From assembly GCA_965200525.1 (NCBI GenBank), contig OZ241368.1, forward strand, positions 2,666,001 through 2,730,000: a stretch of 64,000 bases of DNA, given 5' to 3'. The notes beneath the pieces are model-generated. The model saw only the letters and a list, made by a program, of their open reading frames with translations. It did not search any database and had not been told where the DNA came from. The position numbers were made by a program, and so were the translations under genes. Shown here one piece after another: positions 7,626-16,412 of the stretch. Numbering within the stretch: position 1 is the stretch's first letter; each line of letters starts with the position of its first letter. Source of the stretch: JANNPJ01 sp965200525 (GTDB lineage: Bacteria; Actinomycetota; Actinomycetes; Actinomycetales; Kineosporiaceae).

Positions 7626-9715
7626 TGACGACGACCCTCGACACCCCGGCCGGCCGCCCCGCCGGTCACGGGCCGGTCCGACCGGTGGACGGTGATCCCG
7701 CCCCGCCCTCCCGGCTGAACCGGGGCCGACGGATCTGGCGCGGCCGCCCGGAGGACCCGGCCTGGGTCCGCCCGGCGTTCTTCGGCCTGCTGGCCGCCAC
7801 GGCCGTGCTCTACCTCTGGGACCTCGGCTCCTCCGGCTGGGCCAACTCGTTCTACTCGGCCGCCGTCCAGGCCGGTTCCAAAAGTTGGGAGGCGTTCTTC
7901 TTCGGTTCCTCGGACGCCGCCAACTCGATCACCGTGGACAAGCCACCGGCCTCGCTCTGGCCGATGGAGATCTCGGTTCGGATCTTCGGCCTCAGTTCGT
8001 GGGCCATCCTGGTGCCGCAGGCCCTGATGGGGGTGGGCACGGTCGGTCTGGTCTACGCGGCCGTCCGGCGCCGGTTCTCGGCCCCGGCCGGGTTGCTGGC
8101 CGGCGCTGTCCTGGCGCTCACCCCGGTGGCCGCGCTGATGTTCCGGTTCAACAACCCGGACGCGATGCTGATGCTGGTGCTCACTGCGGCGGCCTACGCC
8201 GTGCTGCGGGCGGTCGAGAACGGCCGGGCCCGGTGGCTGCTGCTGGCCGGGGCGCTGGTCGGCCTCGGCTTCCTGACCAAGCAGTTGCAGGCTCTTCTGG
8301 TGGTGCCCGGCTTCGGCCTGGTGTACCTGATCGCGGCGCCCAAGTCGTTCGGCAAGCGGATCGTCGACCTGCTCGGCGCGCTGGCCGCGATGATCGCCGC
8401 GGCCGGCTGGTGGATCGCCGTCGTCGAGCTGGTGCCGGCCTCGCACCGGCCGTTCATCGGCGGCTCGCAGAACAACTCCATTCTCGAACTGACCTTCGGC
8501 TACAACGGTTTCGGTCGGCTGACCGGCAACGAGACCGGCAGTGTCGGCGGCGGAGGCGGTGGGACCGGCGGCGGGATGTGGGGCGCGACCGGCCTCAACC
8601 GGTTGTTCACCTCCGAGTTCGGCGGTCAGATCGCCTGGCTGATCCCGGCCGCGCTGATCCTGCTGGTGGCCGGTCTGTGGTTCACCCGCCGGGCGCCGCG
8701 GACCGACCCGACCCGGGCCGCGTTCATCCTCTGGGGCAGCTGGCTGCTGGTCACCGGCCTGGTGTTCAGCGAGATGCAGGGCATCTTCCACGCCTACTAC
8801 ACCGTCGCTCTGGCCCCGGCCGTCGGTGCCCTGATCGGCATCGGCGCGGCCACCCTGTGGAAGCACCGCGACGACGTCGTGGCCCTGCTGGTGCTCTCCG
8901 GCACCGTGCTGGTGACCACCCTGTGGGCCTACACGCTGCTGGCCCGCAGCGACACGTTCCATCCCTGGGTGCGGGTGGCCGTGCTGATCACCGGGCTGGT
9001 CGCGGCGGCCGGGCTGGCCGCCGGGCAGTTGCTGGGACGGCGCGCGCTGGCCGTCGTGGTGGCGACGGCGGTGTTCTCCGGGCTGGCCGGGCCGGCCGCG
9101 TACGCGCTGAACACCGTGTCGACGCCGCACACCGGCTCGATCGTGACTGCCGGGCCGACCGTGTCCGGTGGCAACGGCGGCGGGCCCGGTGGGGGCCGCG
9201 GCGGCTTCGGCGGCGGTGGCGGCAACTTCGGTGGTCAGCTTCCGGGGCAGACCCAGGGCGGCACCGGAACCGGAACCGGTACGGCTCAGGGCCAGACCGG
9301 CGGCTTCGGCGGCGGCCGGGGCGGCGGCGGTGGGATGGGTGGCCTGCTCAACGGCACCACCCCGAGTTCGGCCCTGCTGACCGCGCTGGAGGCCGACGCC
9401 GACTCGTACACCTGGGTGGCCGCGACCATCGGGTCGAACAACGCCTCGGGCTACCAGTTGGCCAGCCAGAAACCGGTGATGGCCATCGGCGGTTTCAACG
9501 GCAGCGATCCGTCACCGACCCTGGCCCAGTTCCAGGCCGACGTGGCCGCCGGAAAGATCCACTACTTCATCGGTGGCAGTGGTCTCGGCGGCAACAGCAG
9601 CGGTGGCAGCAACGCGGCCCAGGAGATCAGCACCTGGGTGGCGGCCAACTACACCGCGAGCACGATCGGCGGCACCACCGTCTACGACCTCACCAGCGCG
9701 GCCTCCGCGAGCTGA
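7625..9715 (+). CDS. GT39/YkcB-like membrane glycosyltransferase
   Basis: A 696-residue polytopic enzyme of the ArnT/PMT superfamily. After a cytoplasmic Arg/Pro-rich N-terminus come about 11-12 membrane helices; the first extracytoplasmic loop carries acidic residues and the downstream NNPDAMLMLVL, a YkcB-like feature. Gly-rich stretches interrupt the middle and the 500-575 region. The final ~110 residues form a soluble domain (ALEADADSYTWVAATIGS, then GGFNGSDP and FIGG) known from YkcA/B-like putative mannosyltransferases. It should transfer a sugar from a polyprenyl-phosphate donor on the outer face of the membrane. Acceptor unknown. Coupled to apbE by a one-base overlap. Confidence 0.87.
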   Translation: MTTTLDTPAGRPAGHGPVRPVDGDPAPPSRLNRGRRIWRGRPEDPAWVRPAFFGLLAATAVLYLWDLGSSGWANSFYSAAVQAGSKSWEAFFFGSSDAANSITVDKPPASLWPMEISVRIFGLSSWAILVPQALMGVGTVGLVYAAVRRRFSAPAGLLAGAVLALTPVAALMFRFNNPDAMLMLVLTAAAYAVLRAVENGRARWLLLAGALVGLGFLTKQLQALLVVPGFGLVYLIAAPKSFGKRIVDLLGALAAMIAAAGWWIAVVELVPASHRPFIGGSQNNSILELTFGYNGFGRLTGNETGSVGGGGGGTGGGMWGATGLNRLFTSEFGGQIAWLIPAALILLVAGLWFTRRAPRTDPTRAAFILWGSWLLVTGLVFSEMQGIFHAYYTVALAPAVGALIGIGAATLWKHRDDVVALLVLSGTVLVTTLWAYTLLARSDTFHPWVRVAVLITGLVAAAGLAAGQLLGRRALAVVVATAVFSGLAGPAAYALNTVSTPHTGSIVTAGPTVSGGNGGGPGGGRGGFGGGGGNFGGQLPGQTQGGTGTGTGTAQGQTGGFGGGRGGGGGMGGLLNGTTPSSALLTALEADADSYTWVAATIGSNNASGYQLASQKPVMAIGGFNGSDPSPTLAQFQADVAAGKIHYFIGGSGLGGNSSGGSNAAQEISTWVAANYTASTIGGTTVYDLTSAASAS

Positions 9716-9744
9716 TCGCAGCGGGCCGAGCGTGAACGCAGGCA

Positions 9745-9821
9745 GCACAACGGCCGGGAGGCAGGCCGGTGGCTCATTCGTCATTGAGATGAGCCACCGG
9801 CCCCGCTCCCGGCCGTTGTGC
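9745..9821. terminator. Long bidirectional hairpin between convergent genes
   Basis: Two stacked perfect stems, 15 bp (GCACAACGGCCGGGA with its complement) and 14 bp (GGCCGGTGGCTCAT with its complement), separated by a 4x4 internal loop and closed by an 11-nt loop. It lies between the GT39 gene and the gene ending at 9861 and can stop transcription from both sides. Confidence 0.85.
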
Positions 9822-9860
9822 CGGTTGTCGGCGGTCGTGATCAGGTGGTGCGGGACCGAC

Positions 9861-10562
9861 TCAGCGCTCCTCGGCCGGAGCAGACTCGTCGGCCAGTTCG
9901 CTGTCGGCCAGTTCGTCGGTCAGCGGGTCGCCGACGGCCAGCGGTTCGTCGATCGGAGCCGGCACCGGGCTGACGACCGGCGCCGGGGTCGGCGCCGGGG
10001 TGAGCCGGGTGGTGCCGTTGACCGTCGGGGCCGGCGTCCACGGGTCTTCCTGCTTGGACTTGGCCTTGTAGGCCGCGGCGGCCGCACCGGCCGCCGCGAT
10101 CAGCACGGTCAGGAACAAGAACCGGCGACGACGGCGCTTGCGCTTGTTCTTCGGCAGGTTGGCGACCGCCTGGGTGGCGGACTCCTGAGCCTGGTCGACG
10201 GCGGTGTCGCGGGCCGCGATGGCGGCGGCCGAGGCGGCGGCGACGGCGTCGGCCAGACGCGGCAACAGGTCGTCGACGACACGGTCGCGGGCGTCGGCCA
10301 CCACGGGGGCGACCTTCTCCTTGGCCGTCTCGTAGGCCGACTCGGCGGCCGGTCCGACATTGTCCCGAGCGGCAGTGAGCTTGGGTCCGGCCCAGTCGCG
10401 AGCGGCGCCCACGGCCGGCCCGACCCGCTCGGCCACCAGCACACCGCCGTCCCGGGCCGAGGATGCCGCATTCTCGTAGGCCGGCTTCAACCGACCCTTG
10501 ACGGTGTCGAGCTGTGCCTGTGCCTGCTTGGCTGCACGTGCTCGCTTGCTTCGCGTTCTCAC
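9861..10562 (-). CDS. DUF5324-like single-pass protein with long helical N-terminus
   Basis: A 233-residue protein. Residues 1-140 are an Ala-rich, charged helical region with repeated R-D-x-V/A-x-P-A elements; about 141-150 is a basic cluster (KNKRKRRRRR); about 151-170 is one membrane helix; and the end is Pro/Glu-rich. This resembles the actinobacterial DUF5324 group found near ppiA, whose role is unknown. The basic cluster before the helix suggests that the N-terminal helices stay in the cytoplasm. Divergent from ppiA; terminated by the long hairpin at 9745-9821. Confidence 0.65.
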   Translation of the reverse strand: MRTRSKRARAAKQAQAQLDTVKGRLKPAYENAASSARDGGVLVAERVGPAVGAARDWAGPKLTAARDNVGPAAESAYETAKEKVAPVVADARDRVVDDLLPRLADAVAAASAAAIAARDTAVDQAQESATQAVANLPKNKRKRRRRRFLFLTVLIAAAGAAAAAYKAKSKQEDPWTPAPTVNGTTRLTPAPTPAPVVSPVPAPIDEPLAVGDPLTDELADSELADESAPAEER

Positions 10563-10903
10563 GGCGCTGTCCTCCTGTTCATGCGGCCCAATGGGAAGCT
10601 GCGTCGATCATGGGTCGTTCACCCCATCGTTCCGTGATCTCCACGGATTGCCACCCGAGGCACGCCCGCGCCGTCCAGAAAGGTGTTTCTGCCCCGGTCG
10701 CACCTCCGGCCTACCTCGACCGTAAGCGTGACAGACTGAAACCCGCGAGACCGCCCAGCGGCCACCCGCCGTCCGGGCAAAACATCGGACCGCCGGGTCG
10801 GATGCCCCCGAAGCCGCAGGCCAGAGCACGAGCCCTCCGTTGCGAGAGCTCGGCTGGCCGGCCGACACGGGCGCCGATCCGCATTGTGAAAGGGACCACC
10901 CCG
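10563..10903. other. Divergent intergenic region before ppiA
   Basis: About 340 bp between the DUF5324-like gene and ppiA. It must hold promoters for both directions. The ppiA frame stays open through it but shows no protein-like composition. I see no tRNA, clear repeat or strong hairpin here. Confidence 0.6.
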
Positions 10904-11431
10904 TTGACTGAGCAGCTTCCCTCTACGCTCCACGCCACGTTGCACACCAACAACGGCGACATCCGCGTCCAGTTGTTCCCCGACCACGCGCCCAAGACCG
11001 TGCGCAACTTCGTCGAGCTGGCGGAGGGCACCCAGGAGGCCAACGCCGGCAAGAAGTTCTACGACGGCGTGATCTTCCACCGGGTCATCGCCGGCTTCAT
11101 GATCCAGGGCGGCGACCCGACCGGCACCGGCACCGGTGGCCCGGGTTACGCCTTCGACGACGAGATCCACCCCGAGCTGTCGTTCACCAAGCCGTACCTG
11201 CTGGCGATGGCCAACGCGGGTGTGCGGGGCGGCCGGGGCACCAACGGCTCGCAGTTCTTCGTCACCGTCGGCACCCCGACTCACCTGCAGGGCAAGCACA
11301 CGATCTTCGGCCAGATCGCCGACGAGCAGAGCCGGGGCGTCGTCGATGCCATCGCCGCCGCCTCGACCGACCGCCGCGACCGCCCCGACAAGGACGTGGT
11401 GATCGAGTCGGTCACCATCGAGCGCGGGTGA
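10904..11431 (+). CDS. ppiA: Cyclophilin-type peptidyl-prolyl cis-trans isomerase
   Basis: A 175-residue cytoplasmic cyclophilin catalysing proline cis-trans isomerisation. Active-site segments are present: FHRVIAGFMIQGGDP (Arg, Phe, Met and Gln of the pocket), then ANAG, NGSQFFVT and LQGKHTIFGQ. The best start is the TTG at 10904, 8 nt after GAAAGGGA, giving the typical short N-terminus TEQLPSTLHATLHTNNGDI; a GTG at 10886 is in frame. It overlaps the rhomboid gene by GTGA, so the two form an operon, as in other actinobacteria near crgA. Confidence 0.95.
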   Translation: MTEQLPSTLHATLHTNNGDIRVQLFPDHAPKTVRNFVELAEGTQEANAGKKFYDGVIFHRVIAGFMIQGGDPTGTGTGGPGYAFDDEIHPELSFTKPYLLAMANAGVRGGRGTNGSQFFVTVGTPTHLQGKHTIFGQIADEQSRGVVDAIAAASTDRRDRPDKDVVIESVTIERG

Positions 11432-12303
11432 CCACTCAGCCTTCCGGGGGTGGCGCGGCAGGCGTTCCGGTCTGCCCGCGCCACCCCGATCGCGAGTCGT
11501 ACGTCCGCTGTCAGCGGTGTGAGCGCCCGACCTGCCCCGAGTGCCAGCGCCCGGCCGCGGTCGGGATCCAGTGCGTCGACTGCGTGCGGGAGCAGGCCAA
11601 GGGCTCCCGGGCCGCCCGGACGCCGTTCGGGGGCGTGGCCGGGGGCAGCAACCGACCGCTGGTGACCCAGTCGATCATTGCGCTGTGCGTGCTCGCCTTC
11701 GTGGCTCAGAAGCTGCCGGGCTCGCACGTCACCCAGGATTTTGAGTTGTTCCCGCCGTTCGCCCGGTCCGAACCGTGGCGGTTGTTCACCTCGGCCTTCC
11801 TGCACGCGCCGAACCAGCCGCTGCACATCCTGTTCAACATGTACGCCCTGTGGATGACCGGGCCGTACCTAGAGCAGTTGCTGGGCCGGCTGCGGTTCGG
11901 TCTGCTCTACCTGATCAGCGCCTTCGGCGGTTCGGTCGGGTACCTGCTGCTGGCCAGCCCGAACAGCGACAACTGGCTGACCGGCACTGTCGGCGCCTCA
12001 GGGGCGGTGTTCGGCCTGTTCGGGGCCTTCTTCGTGGTGCAGCGCCATCTGAACCGCGACACCGGCCCGCTGATCGGCGTCATCGCGCTCAACCTGATCT
12101 TCGGTTTCGTGGTGCCGGGTATCGCCTGGCAGGCCCACGTCGGCGGCCTGATCACCGGCGTGGTCGCGGCCGCGGTGCTGGTCTACGCCCCGAAGGTCAA
12201 TCGGACCCGGCTGCAGTTCGCCGGGCTGGCCGCTCTGACCGTGCTGCTGGCGCTGGCCTTCGCGGTGAAGCTGGCCTCGGTGCCGACCGGGCTGCTGGCC
12301 TGA
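11428..12303 (+). CDS. Rhomboid intramembrane serine protease
   Basis: A 291-residue protease. Residues about 14-55 hold a Cys/His-rich B-box-like zinc-binding segment (CPRHPD, CQRCERPTCPEC, CVDC), common in actinobacterial rhomboids. Six or seven membrane helices follow. The oxyanion Asn is about 137 (HILFNMYAL), the nucleophile Ser is 191 in GASGAVFG, and the base His is 237 in AHVGG. It cleaves membrane proteins within the bilayer; substrates are unknown. Translationally coupled to ppiA. Confidence 0.95.
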   Translation: MTTQPSGGGAAGVPVCPRHPDRESYVRCQRCERPTCPECQRPAAVGIQCVDCVREQAKGSRAARTPFGGVAGGSNRPLVTQSIIALCVLAFVAQKLPGSHVTQDFELFPPFARSEPWRLFTSAFLHAPNQPLHILFNMYALWMTGPYLEQLLGRLRFGLLYLISAFGGSVGYLLLASPNSDNWLTGTVGASGAVFGLFGAFFVVQRHLNRDTGPLIGVIALNLIFGFVVPGIAWQAHVGGLITGVVAAAVLVYAPKVNRTRLQFAGLAALTVLLALAFAVKLASVPTGLLA

Positions 12304-12359
12304 GTTCCGAATACGGCCAATTGACCGAATTGCATTCACCGAATAGAGCCGTCCGCGAG

Positions 12360-12437
12360 TTACCCACAGTCTGTGGAGATCCCTGGGGACATCTTTCACC
12401 GATGTAATTCCACAGCTGTGCGGAAACCTGTGGATAG
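12360..12437. promoter_or_regulatory. Cluster of DnaA-box-like 9-mers
   Basis: In the 229-bp convergent gap after the rhomboid gene lie TTACCCACA (12360-12368), TGTGGAGAT (12372-12380), a TTCCACAG segment at about 12408 and TGTGGATAG (12429-12437). The first and last differ from TTATCCACA or its complement at one position. The gap is origin-proximal and AT-richer than its surroundings. Binding is not shown. Confidence 0.35.
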
Positions 12438-12470
12438 TCATCGCTGCAGGTCACAGAGGCAAAACAACCG

Positions 12471-12517
12471 TGATCATGCACTCTTACGAACAGCGAAGCC
12501 GTAAGTGTGCATGATCA
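12471..12517. terminator. Bidirectional hairpin between rhomboid and crgA genes
   Basis: An 18-bp stem with one mismatch: TGATCATGCACTCTTACG against CGTAAGTGTGCATGATCA, with an 11-nt loop. On the minus strand it is followed by GGTTGTTTT, a T-rich run fitting a crgA terminator. Confidence 0.85.
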
Positions 12518-12532
12518 GGGTAAAGGGGACAG

Positions 12533-12781
12533 TCAGCGCCATTTGGTGAGCATGCCGAAGCCCACCAGGAGCACGCCGAACCCGGCGGTGAGGTTCCAGT
12601 TGCCGATCTTCGGGATCGGGTAGCTGCCCGTGGTCAGGTAGTAGACGACCACCCAGATCAGCCCGGCGATCAAGAAGAACACCATCAGCGGAGCGAACCA
12701 CTGGGGGTTCGGCTTGGGTGCGGCCGACTTCGGTGGGGGCGGCGTGAACGCACCCTTGCGGCGCAGCCTGGACTCGGGCAT
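12533..12781 (-). CDS. crgA: Cell division protein CrgA
   Basis: An 82-residue membrane protein with a basic/Pro-rich cytoplasmic N-terminus (KGAFTPPPPK) and two membrane helices (WFAPLMVFFLIAGLIWVVVY and LTAGFGVLLVGFGMLTKW) joined by a short loop with PIPKIGNWN. These are the hallmarks of CrgA, which in actinobacteria links FtsZ, PBPs and other divisome parts and restrains Z-ring formation. Position between the rhomboid gene and the DUF881 gene is conserved. Confidence 0.96.
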   Translation of the reverse strand: MPESRLRRKGAFTPPPPKSAAPKPNPQWFAPLMVFFLIAGLIWVVVYYLTTGSYPIPKIGNWNLTAGFGVLLVGFGMLTKWR

Positions 12782-12862
12782 CGGGCATCTCCTTGTTCAG
12801 CTGGTGTTCGGTGGAGCTGGGCGCCGGACCTGAGCGCTCTCGTCGTCCTCTAGCGTAGTGCC

Positions 12863-13687
12863 GTGGCCACCGAATCGGACCCCCCCAGCTCGGGCCTTGC
12901 CCCCCGTCCGGCCCGCCTCCGGGCCGGCAGCATCGGGGTGAGCCTGGTGCTGGTGGCGGCCGGGCTGCTGTTCACCACCAGCGCGGCCACCGCCCACGGC
13001 ACCCAGCTGCGCTCCGACCGGTCCGACCTGGCCGACCTGCTCGGGGCCGAGAACACCCGGGTCGCGGCCCGGGAGCAACGGGTGGCCGCGCTCAACAACG
13101 AGGTGGCCCGCGAGACCAAGGACAACACCACCAACAGCAAGGCGGTCGACTCGCTCGAGCGCAGTTCGGCGGCCGTGATCGCCGCCGCCGGCCTGCGCGC
13201 GGTCCGCGGGCCGGGCCTGACCGTGACTCTGGACGACGCGCCGCGCGACTCCTCGGTGCCGGCCTCGGCCGGGCCCGACGACCTCGTCGTCCACCAGCAG
13301 GACGTGCAGGCCGTGGTGAACGCGCTGTGGGCGGGCGGGGCCGAGGCGATGATGCTGCAGGACCAGCGGGTGATCTCGACCAGCGCGGTGCGCTGCGTCG
13401 GCAACACGCTGATCCTGCAGGGCCGGGTCTACTCCCCGCCGTACAAGGTGACCGTGATCGGCAACGTGCCCGGCATGAAGGCCGCGCTCGCGTCGTCCCC
13501 GCAGATCGCCTACTACCTGGAGTACGTCGCCGCGCTGCGGCTGGGCTGGTCGGTGGAGAAGTCCAACCAGATCCGGATGCCGGCCTACGCCGGGTCGCTG
13601 GCCCTCAGCCACGCCCGGGTGGCCGGCACCAAGCCCGCGTCGGACGGCGACCCTGACCCGTCGTCCGCGAGCTCGAGCTCGTCGTGA
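12863..13687 (+). CDS. DUF881 membrane-anchored protein
   Basis: A 274-residue protein with a basic N-terminus, one membrane helix (about 27-44), a coiled-coil segment rich in E/R/N (about 60-105), and the DUF881 core with GPGLTVTLDDAP, VHQQDVQAVVNALWAGGAEAM and ISTSAVRCVGN. It is exposed outside the membrane and fits the actinobacterial family encoded between crgA and trpG, probably envelope or division related though its biochemical role is unknown. GTG start at 12863. It ends in a Ser-rich tail and its stop lies 62 nt before the chosen trpG start. Confidence 0.9.
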   Translation: MATESDPPSSGLAPRPARLRAGSIGVSLVLVAAGLLFTTSAATAHGTQLRSDRSDLADLLGAENTRVAAREQRVAALNNEVARETKDNTTNSKAVDSLERSSAAVIAAAGLRAVRGPGLTVTLDDAPRDSSVPASAGPDDLVVHQQDVQAVVNALWAGGAEAMMLQDQRVISTSAVRCVGNTLILQGRVYSPPYKVTVIGNVPGMKAALASSPQIAYYLEYVAALRLGWSVEKSNQIRMPAYAGSLALSHARVAGTKPASDGDPDPSSASSSSS

Positions 13688-13749
13688 CCGGGCCCACCGG
13701 GCCCACCACCCGAGCCGCCACCGAAGCCGCCACCGAAGGAGACCGTGCC

Positions 13750-14379
13750 GTGAAGCCCGTCCGGGTGCTCGTCGTCGACAACTACGACAGCTTCGTCTAC
13801 ACGATCGCCGGCTACCTGACCCAGTTGGGCGCCGAGTGCGTGGTTCGCCGCAACGACGAGGTCGAGGTCGGGGACGCCGCCGATTACGACGGCATCCTGC
13901 TCTCGCCCGGGCCCGGCGCCCCCAAGGACGCCGGGGTCTGCCCGGACATGGTCCGGCACTGTGCCGAGCAGGCTCAGCCGATGATCGGGGTCTGCCTCGG
14001 CCACCAGGCCCTGGGCGAGGTCTTCGGGGCCACCGTGACCCACGCCAGCGAGCTGATGCACGGCAAGACCAGCCAGGTGTTCCACGACGGGTCGGGCGTG
14101 CTCGACGGGCTGCCCTCGCCGTTCACCGCCACCCGCTACCACTCGCTGGCGGTGATCGCCGAGACCGTGCCGCCTGAGCTGACCGTGACCGGGCGCACCG
14201 AGAGCGGCATCGTCATGTCGCTCCAGCACCGGGAGCTGCCCTTGTACGGGGTGCAGTTCCACCCCGAGTCGGTGCTGACGGAGGGCGGTCACCGGTTGCT
14301 GGCCAACTGGCTGGCGGTCTGTGGTGACCCGGGAGCGGTGGAGCGGTCGGCCGGCATGGCCCCGCTGGTTCGCCGTTGA
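13750..14379 (+). CDS. pabA: Glutamine amidotransferase, anthranilate/ADC synthase component II
   Basis: A 209-residue class I glutamine amidotransferase that supplies ammonia to anthranilate synthase (tryptophan) or aminodeoxychorismate synthase (folate). Start signature VLVVDNYDSFVYT, oxyanion motif LLSPGPGAP, nucleophile Cys at about 82 in GVCLGHQ, and the His-Glu pair in YGVQFHPES. The GTG at 13750 follows AAGGAG by 8 nt; a GTG at 13684 would add 22 residues. No trpE/pabB partner is nearby, so the subunit may serve both enzymes, as it does in several actinobacteria. Confidence 0.93.
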   Translation: MKPVRVLVVDNYDSFVYTIAGYLTQLGAECVVRRNDEVEVGDAADYDGILLSPGPGAPKDAGVCPDMVRHCAEQAQPMIGVCLGHQALGEVFGATVTHASELMHGKTSQVFHDGSGVLDGLPSPFTATRYHSLAVIAETVPPELTVTGRTESGIVMSLQHRELPLYGVQFHPESVLTEGGHRLLANWLAVCGDPGAVERSAGMAPLVRR

Positions 14380-14399
14380 TCCGTCGTCCGCAGAGCGCC

Positions 14400-14433
14400 G
14401 AACGGCCCGAGCGAAACCTCGCTCGGGCCGTTC
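14400..14433. terminator. Bidirectional terminator between pabA and pknB
   Basis: A perfect 15-bp stem GAACGGCCCGAGCGA with a 4-nt AACC loop, followed by TTC-T on the plus strand. It serves the convergent pabA and pknB genes. Confidence 0.92.
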
Positions 14434-14461
14434 TGGGGTTCGGGCGTTCAGGGCTGGAGCC

Positions 14462-16399
14462 TCAGCCGTCCCCGTCCGTCCCCGTCGGGGTGGGAGTCGG
14501 CGCGGCCGAGGTGGTGGCCGGCGGGGTCGTCGGCGTGGTGGTGCCCGCCTGAGCCACGGTCAGGTTCACGGTGGAACCCCGCTTGACCTTCTTGCCCGAG
14601 CCCGGCTTGACGTCGATCACCGATCCCGGGTCCTCGTCGGGCGCGACCACCAGGGTGACGTTCGCCTTGAGGTCGGCCTTCTCGAGCGCGGCCTCGGCGT
14701 CCTCCTGGCTCATCGTGAGCAAGCCGGCCGGTACCGCGATCGAGTCTGAGGCCGCCGTGATCGTGATCAGCGTGTCCGGCGTGGCCTTCTTGCCGCTCGC
14801 CGGACTGGTGCTGATGACGTCGCCCTGCTTCTGGCTGGCGTCGTCCTTGTACTTCACCGAGGTCGAGGTGAAGCCGTGATCGGCGAGGTCCGCCTTGGCG
14901 TCGTCCACGCTCTTTCCGGTCTCGTCGGGCACGCTCTGACTGTCCGGCCCGGTGCTGACGGTCAGGGTGATCTGGGTCGAGGTCGCCACCGCCTGGTCGG
15001 CGGCCGGATCCTGGTTCGAGACCTTGCCCTTGTCGACGTCCGCGTCGGCCGCCTTGGTGCTGGTGACGTTCGTGAACCCCTTCGCCTTGAGGTCGGCGGT
15101 CGCCTGCTCCAGCGTCTCGCCGGTCACCTTCGGCACCGCGACCGTGGCCGCCGCGCCGCCGGTCCCGCCGGTGTCGTCGTCCTTCTTGTTCAGGTTGCTG
15201 GCCACCAGGTAGCCGACCAGGGCCAGGATCACGACCAGGGCGATCCCGGCCAGGATCAGGCCCACGTTCGACTTCTGCGGCTCCGGCTGGCGCCGGTTGT
15301 AGTCGTTGTTCTGGCCGAACTGATCGAACGCCGCCTGCCCCCCGCCCGCGGTGTCGGCGCCGTACTGGCCGTACTGGTTGGCCGCGTACTGGTTGGTGGC
15401 GTACTGGCCCGGCGGCGGCCCGCTCGCGGCCGGAGCCATCCGGGTGCCGGTCAGGTCGTTGGCCGGGGGGATGAACTGGGTGGCCGCGTTCTGGGCGTTG
15501 TTCTGCACCGGCGGAACCACGGCGTACACCTGACGGCCGCCGCGAGCGGCTTCGACGTCGGCCCGGAAGTCGGCCGCGGTCTGGTAGCGCTCGTCGCGGC
15601 CCTTGGCCAGTGAGTGCAGCACGATCCGGTCGACCGACTCCGGGATGCCGGCCACGATCCGGCTCGGCGGCACCGGCTGCTCGCGCACGTGCTGGTAGGC
15701 GACGGCGACCGGGGAGTCGGCGGTGAACGGCGGCCGGCCGGTGAGCAGTTCGTAGAGCAGGCATCCGGCCGAGTACAGGTCGCTGCGGGTGTCGACCTGC
15801 TCGCCGCGAGCCTGCTCGGGCGAGAGGTACTGGGCGGTGCCGATCACGGCCTGGGTCTGGGTCATGGTGGACGACGCGTCGGCCATCGCCCGGGCGATGC
15901 CGAAGTCCATCACCTTGACGTCGCCGACCGGGGTCAGCATCACGTTGGCCGGCTTGATGTCGCGGTGCACGATGCCGATCCGGTGGCTGTACTCCAGGGC
16001 GGTGAGCACACCGGTGATGATGTCCAGGGCGGCGTCCACGTCGAGGTGGTGGCCCTCGGCCAGCACGTCGCGCAGGGTGCGCCCCTCGATGTGCTCCATC
16101 ACGATGTACGGCAGGCTGACCACGCCCCCGCCGGACTCGACGACCTGCTCCTCGCCGGTGTCGTAGACCGCGACGATAGCCGGGTGGTTCAGGGCCGCCG
16201 CCGACTGCGCCTCGCGCCGGAACCGGGCCTGGAAGGTGGGATCCCGGGCCAGGTCGGTGCGCAGCAACTTGATCGCCACGGTCCGCCCGAGCCGCGCGTC
16301 GCGACCCAGATGAACCTCGGCCATACCGCCTCGGCCGAGCAGGGCCCCGACCTCGTAGCGGTTGCCGAGCACCCGCGGGCTGTCGTTCACCAGATCCAT
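14462..16399 (-). CDS. pknB: Ser/Thr protein kinase PknB with PASTA repeats
   Basis: A 645-residue receptor kinase. The catalytic domain (about 15-285) has the Gly loop LGRGGMAEV, Lys44, HRD at 145-147, DFG at 165-167 and a Thr-rich activation loop (SSTMTQTQAVIGTA). A juxtamembrane stretch rich in Q/N/Y precedes one membrane helix (about 375-397). Outside are four PASTA modules, each with a VP...V/G-x-x-x-x-x-A core, and a Thr/Pro tail. PASTA domains sense peptidoglycan fragments or lipid II, and PknB controls cell-wall growth. It is last in the fhaA-to-pknB operon, 13 nt after pknA. Confidence 0.97.
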   Translation of the reverse strand: MDLVNDSPRVLGNRYEVGALLGRGGMAEVHLGRDARLGRTVAIKLLRTDLARDPTFQARFRREAQSAAALNHPAIVAVYDTGEEQVVESGGGVVSLPYIVMEHIEGRTLRDVLAEGHHLDVDAALDIITGVLTALEYSHRIGIVHRDIKPANVMLTPVGDVKVMDFGIARAMADASSTMTQTQAVIGTAQYLSPEQARGEQVDTRSDLYSAGCLLYELLTGRPPFTADSPVAVAYQHVREQPVPPSRIVAGIPESVDRIVLHSLAKGRDERYQTAADFRADVEAARGGRQVYAVVPPVQNNAQNAATQFIPPANDLTGTRMAPAASGPPPGQYATNQYAANQYGQYGADTAGGGQAAFDQFGQNNDYNRRQPEPQKSNVGLILAGIALVVILALVGYLVASNLNKKDDDTGGTGGAAATVAVPKVTGETLEQATADLKAKGFTNVTSTKAADADVDKGKVSNQDPAADQAVATSTQITLTVSTGPDSQSVPDETGKSVDDAKADLADHGFTSTSVKYKDDASQKQGDVISTSPASGKKATPDTLITITAASDSIAVPAGLLTMSQEDAEAALEKADLKANVTLVVAPDEDPGSVIDVKPGSGKKVKRGSTVNLTVAQAGTTTPTTPPATTSAAPTPTPTGTDGDG

Positions 16400-16412
16400 C
16401 CCTCAGTCGCGA

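Noticed and set aside
12471..12517. Insertion-sequence end or CRISPR repeat
   Set aside because: A single inverted repeat between convergent genes with a T-run on one side fits a terminator; there is no transposase and no repeated unit.
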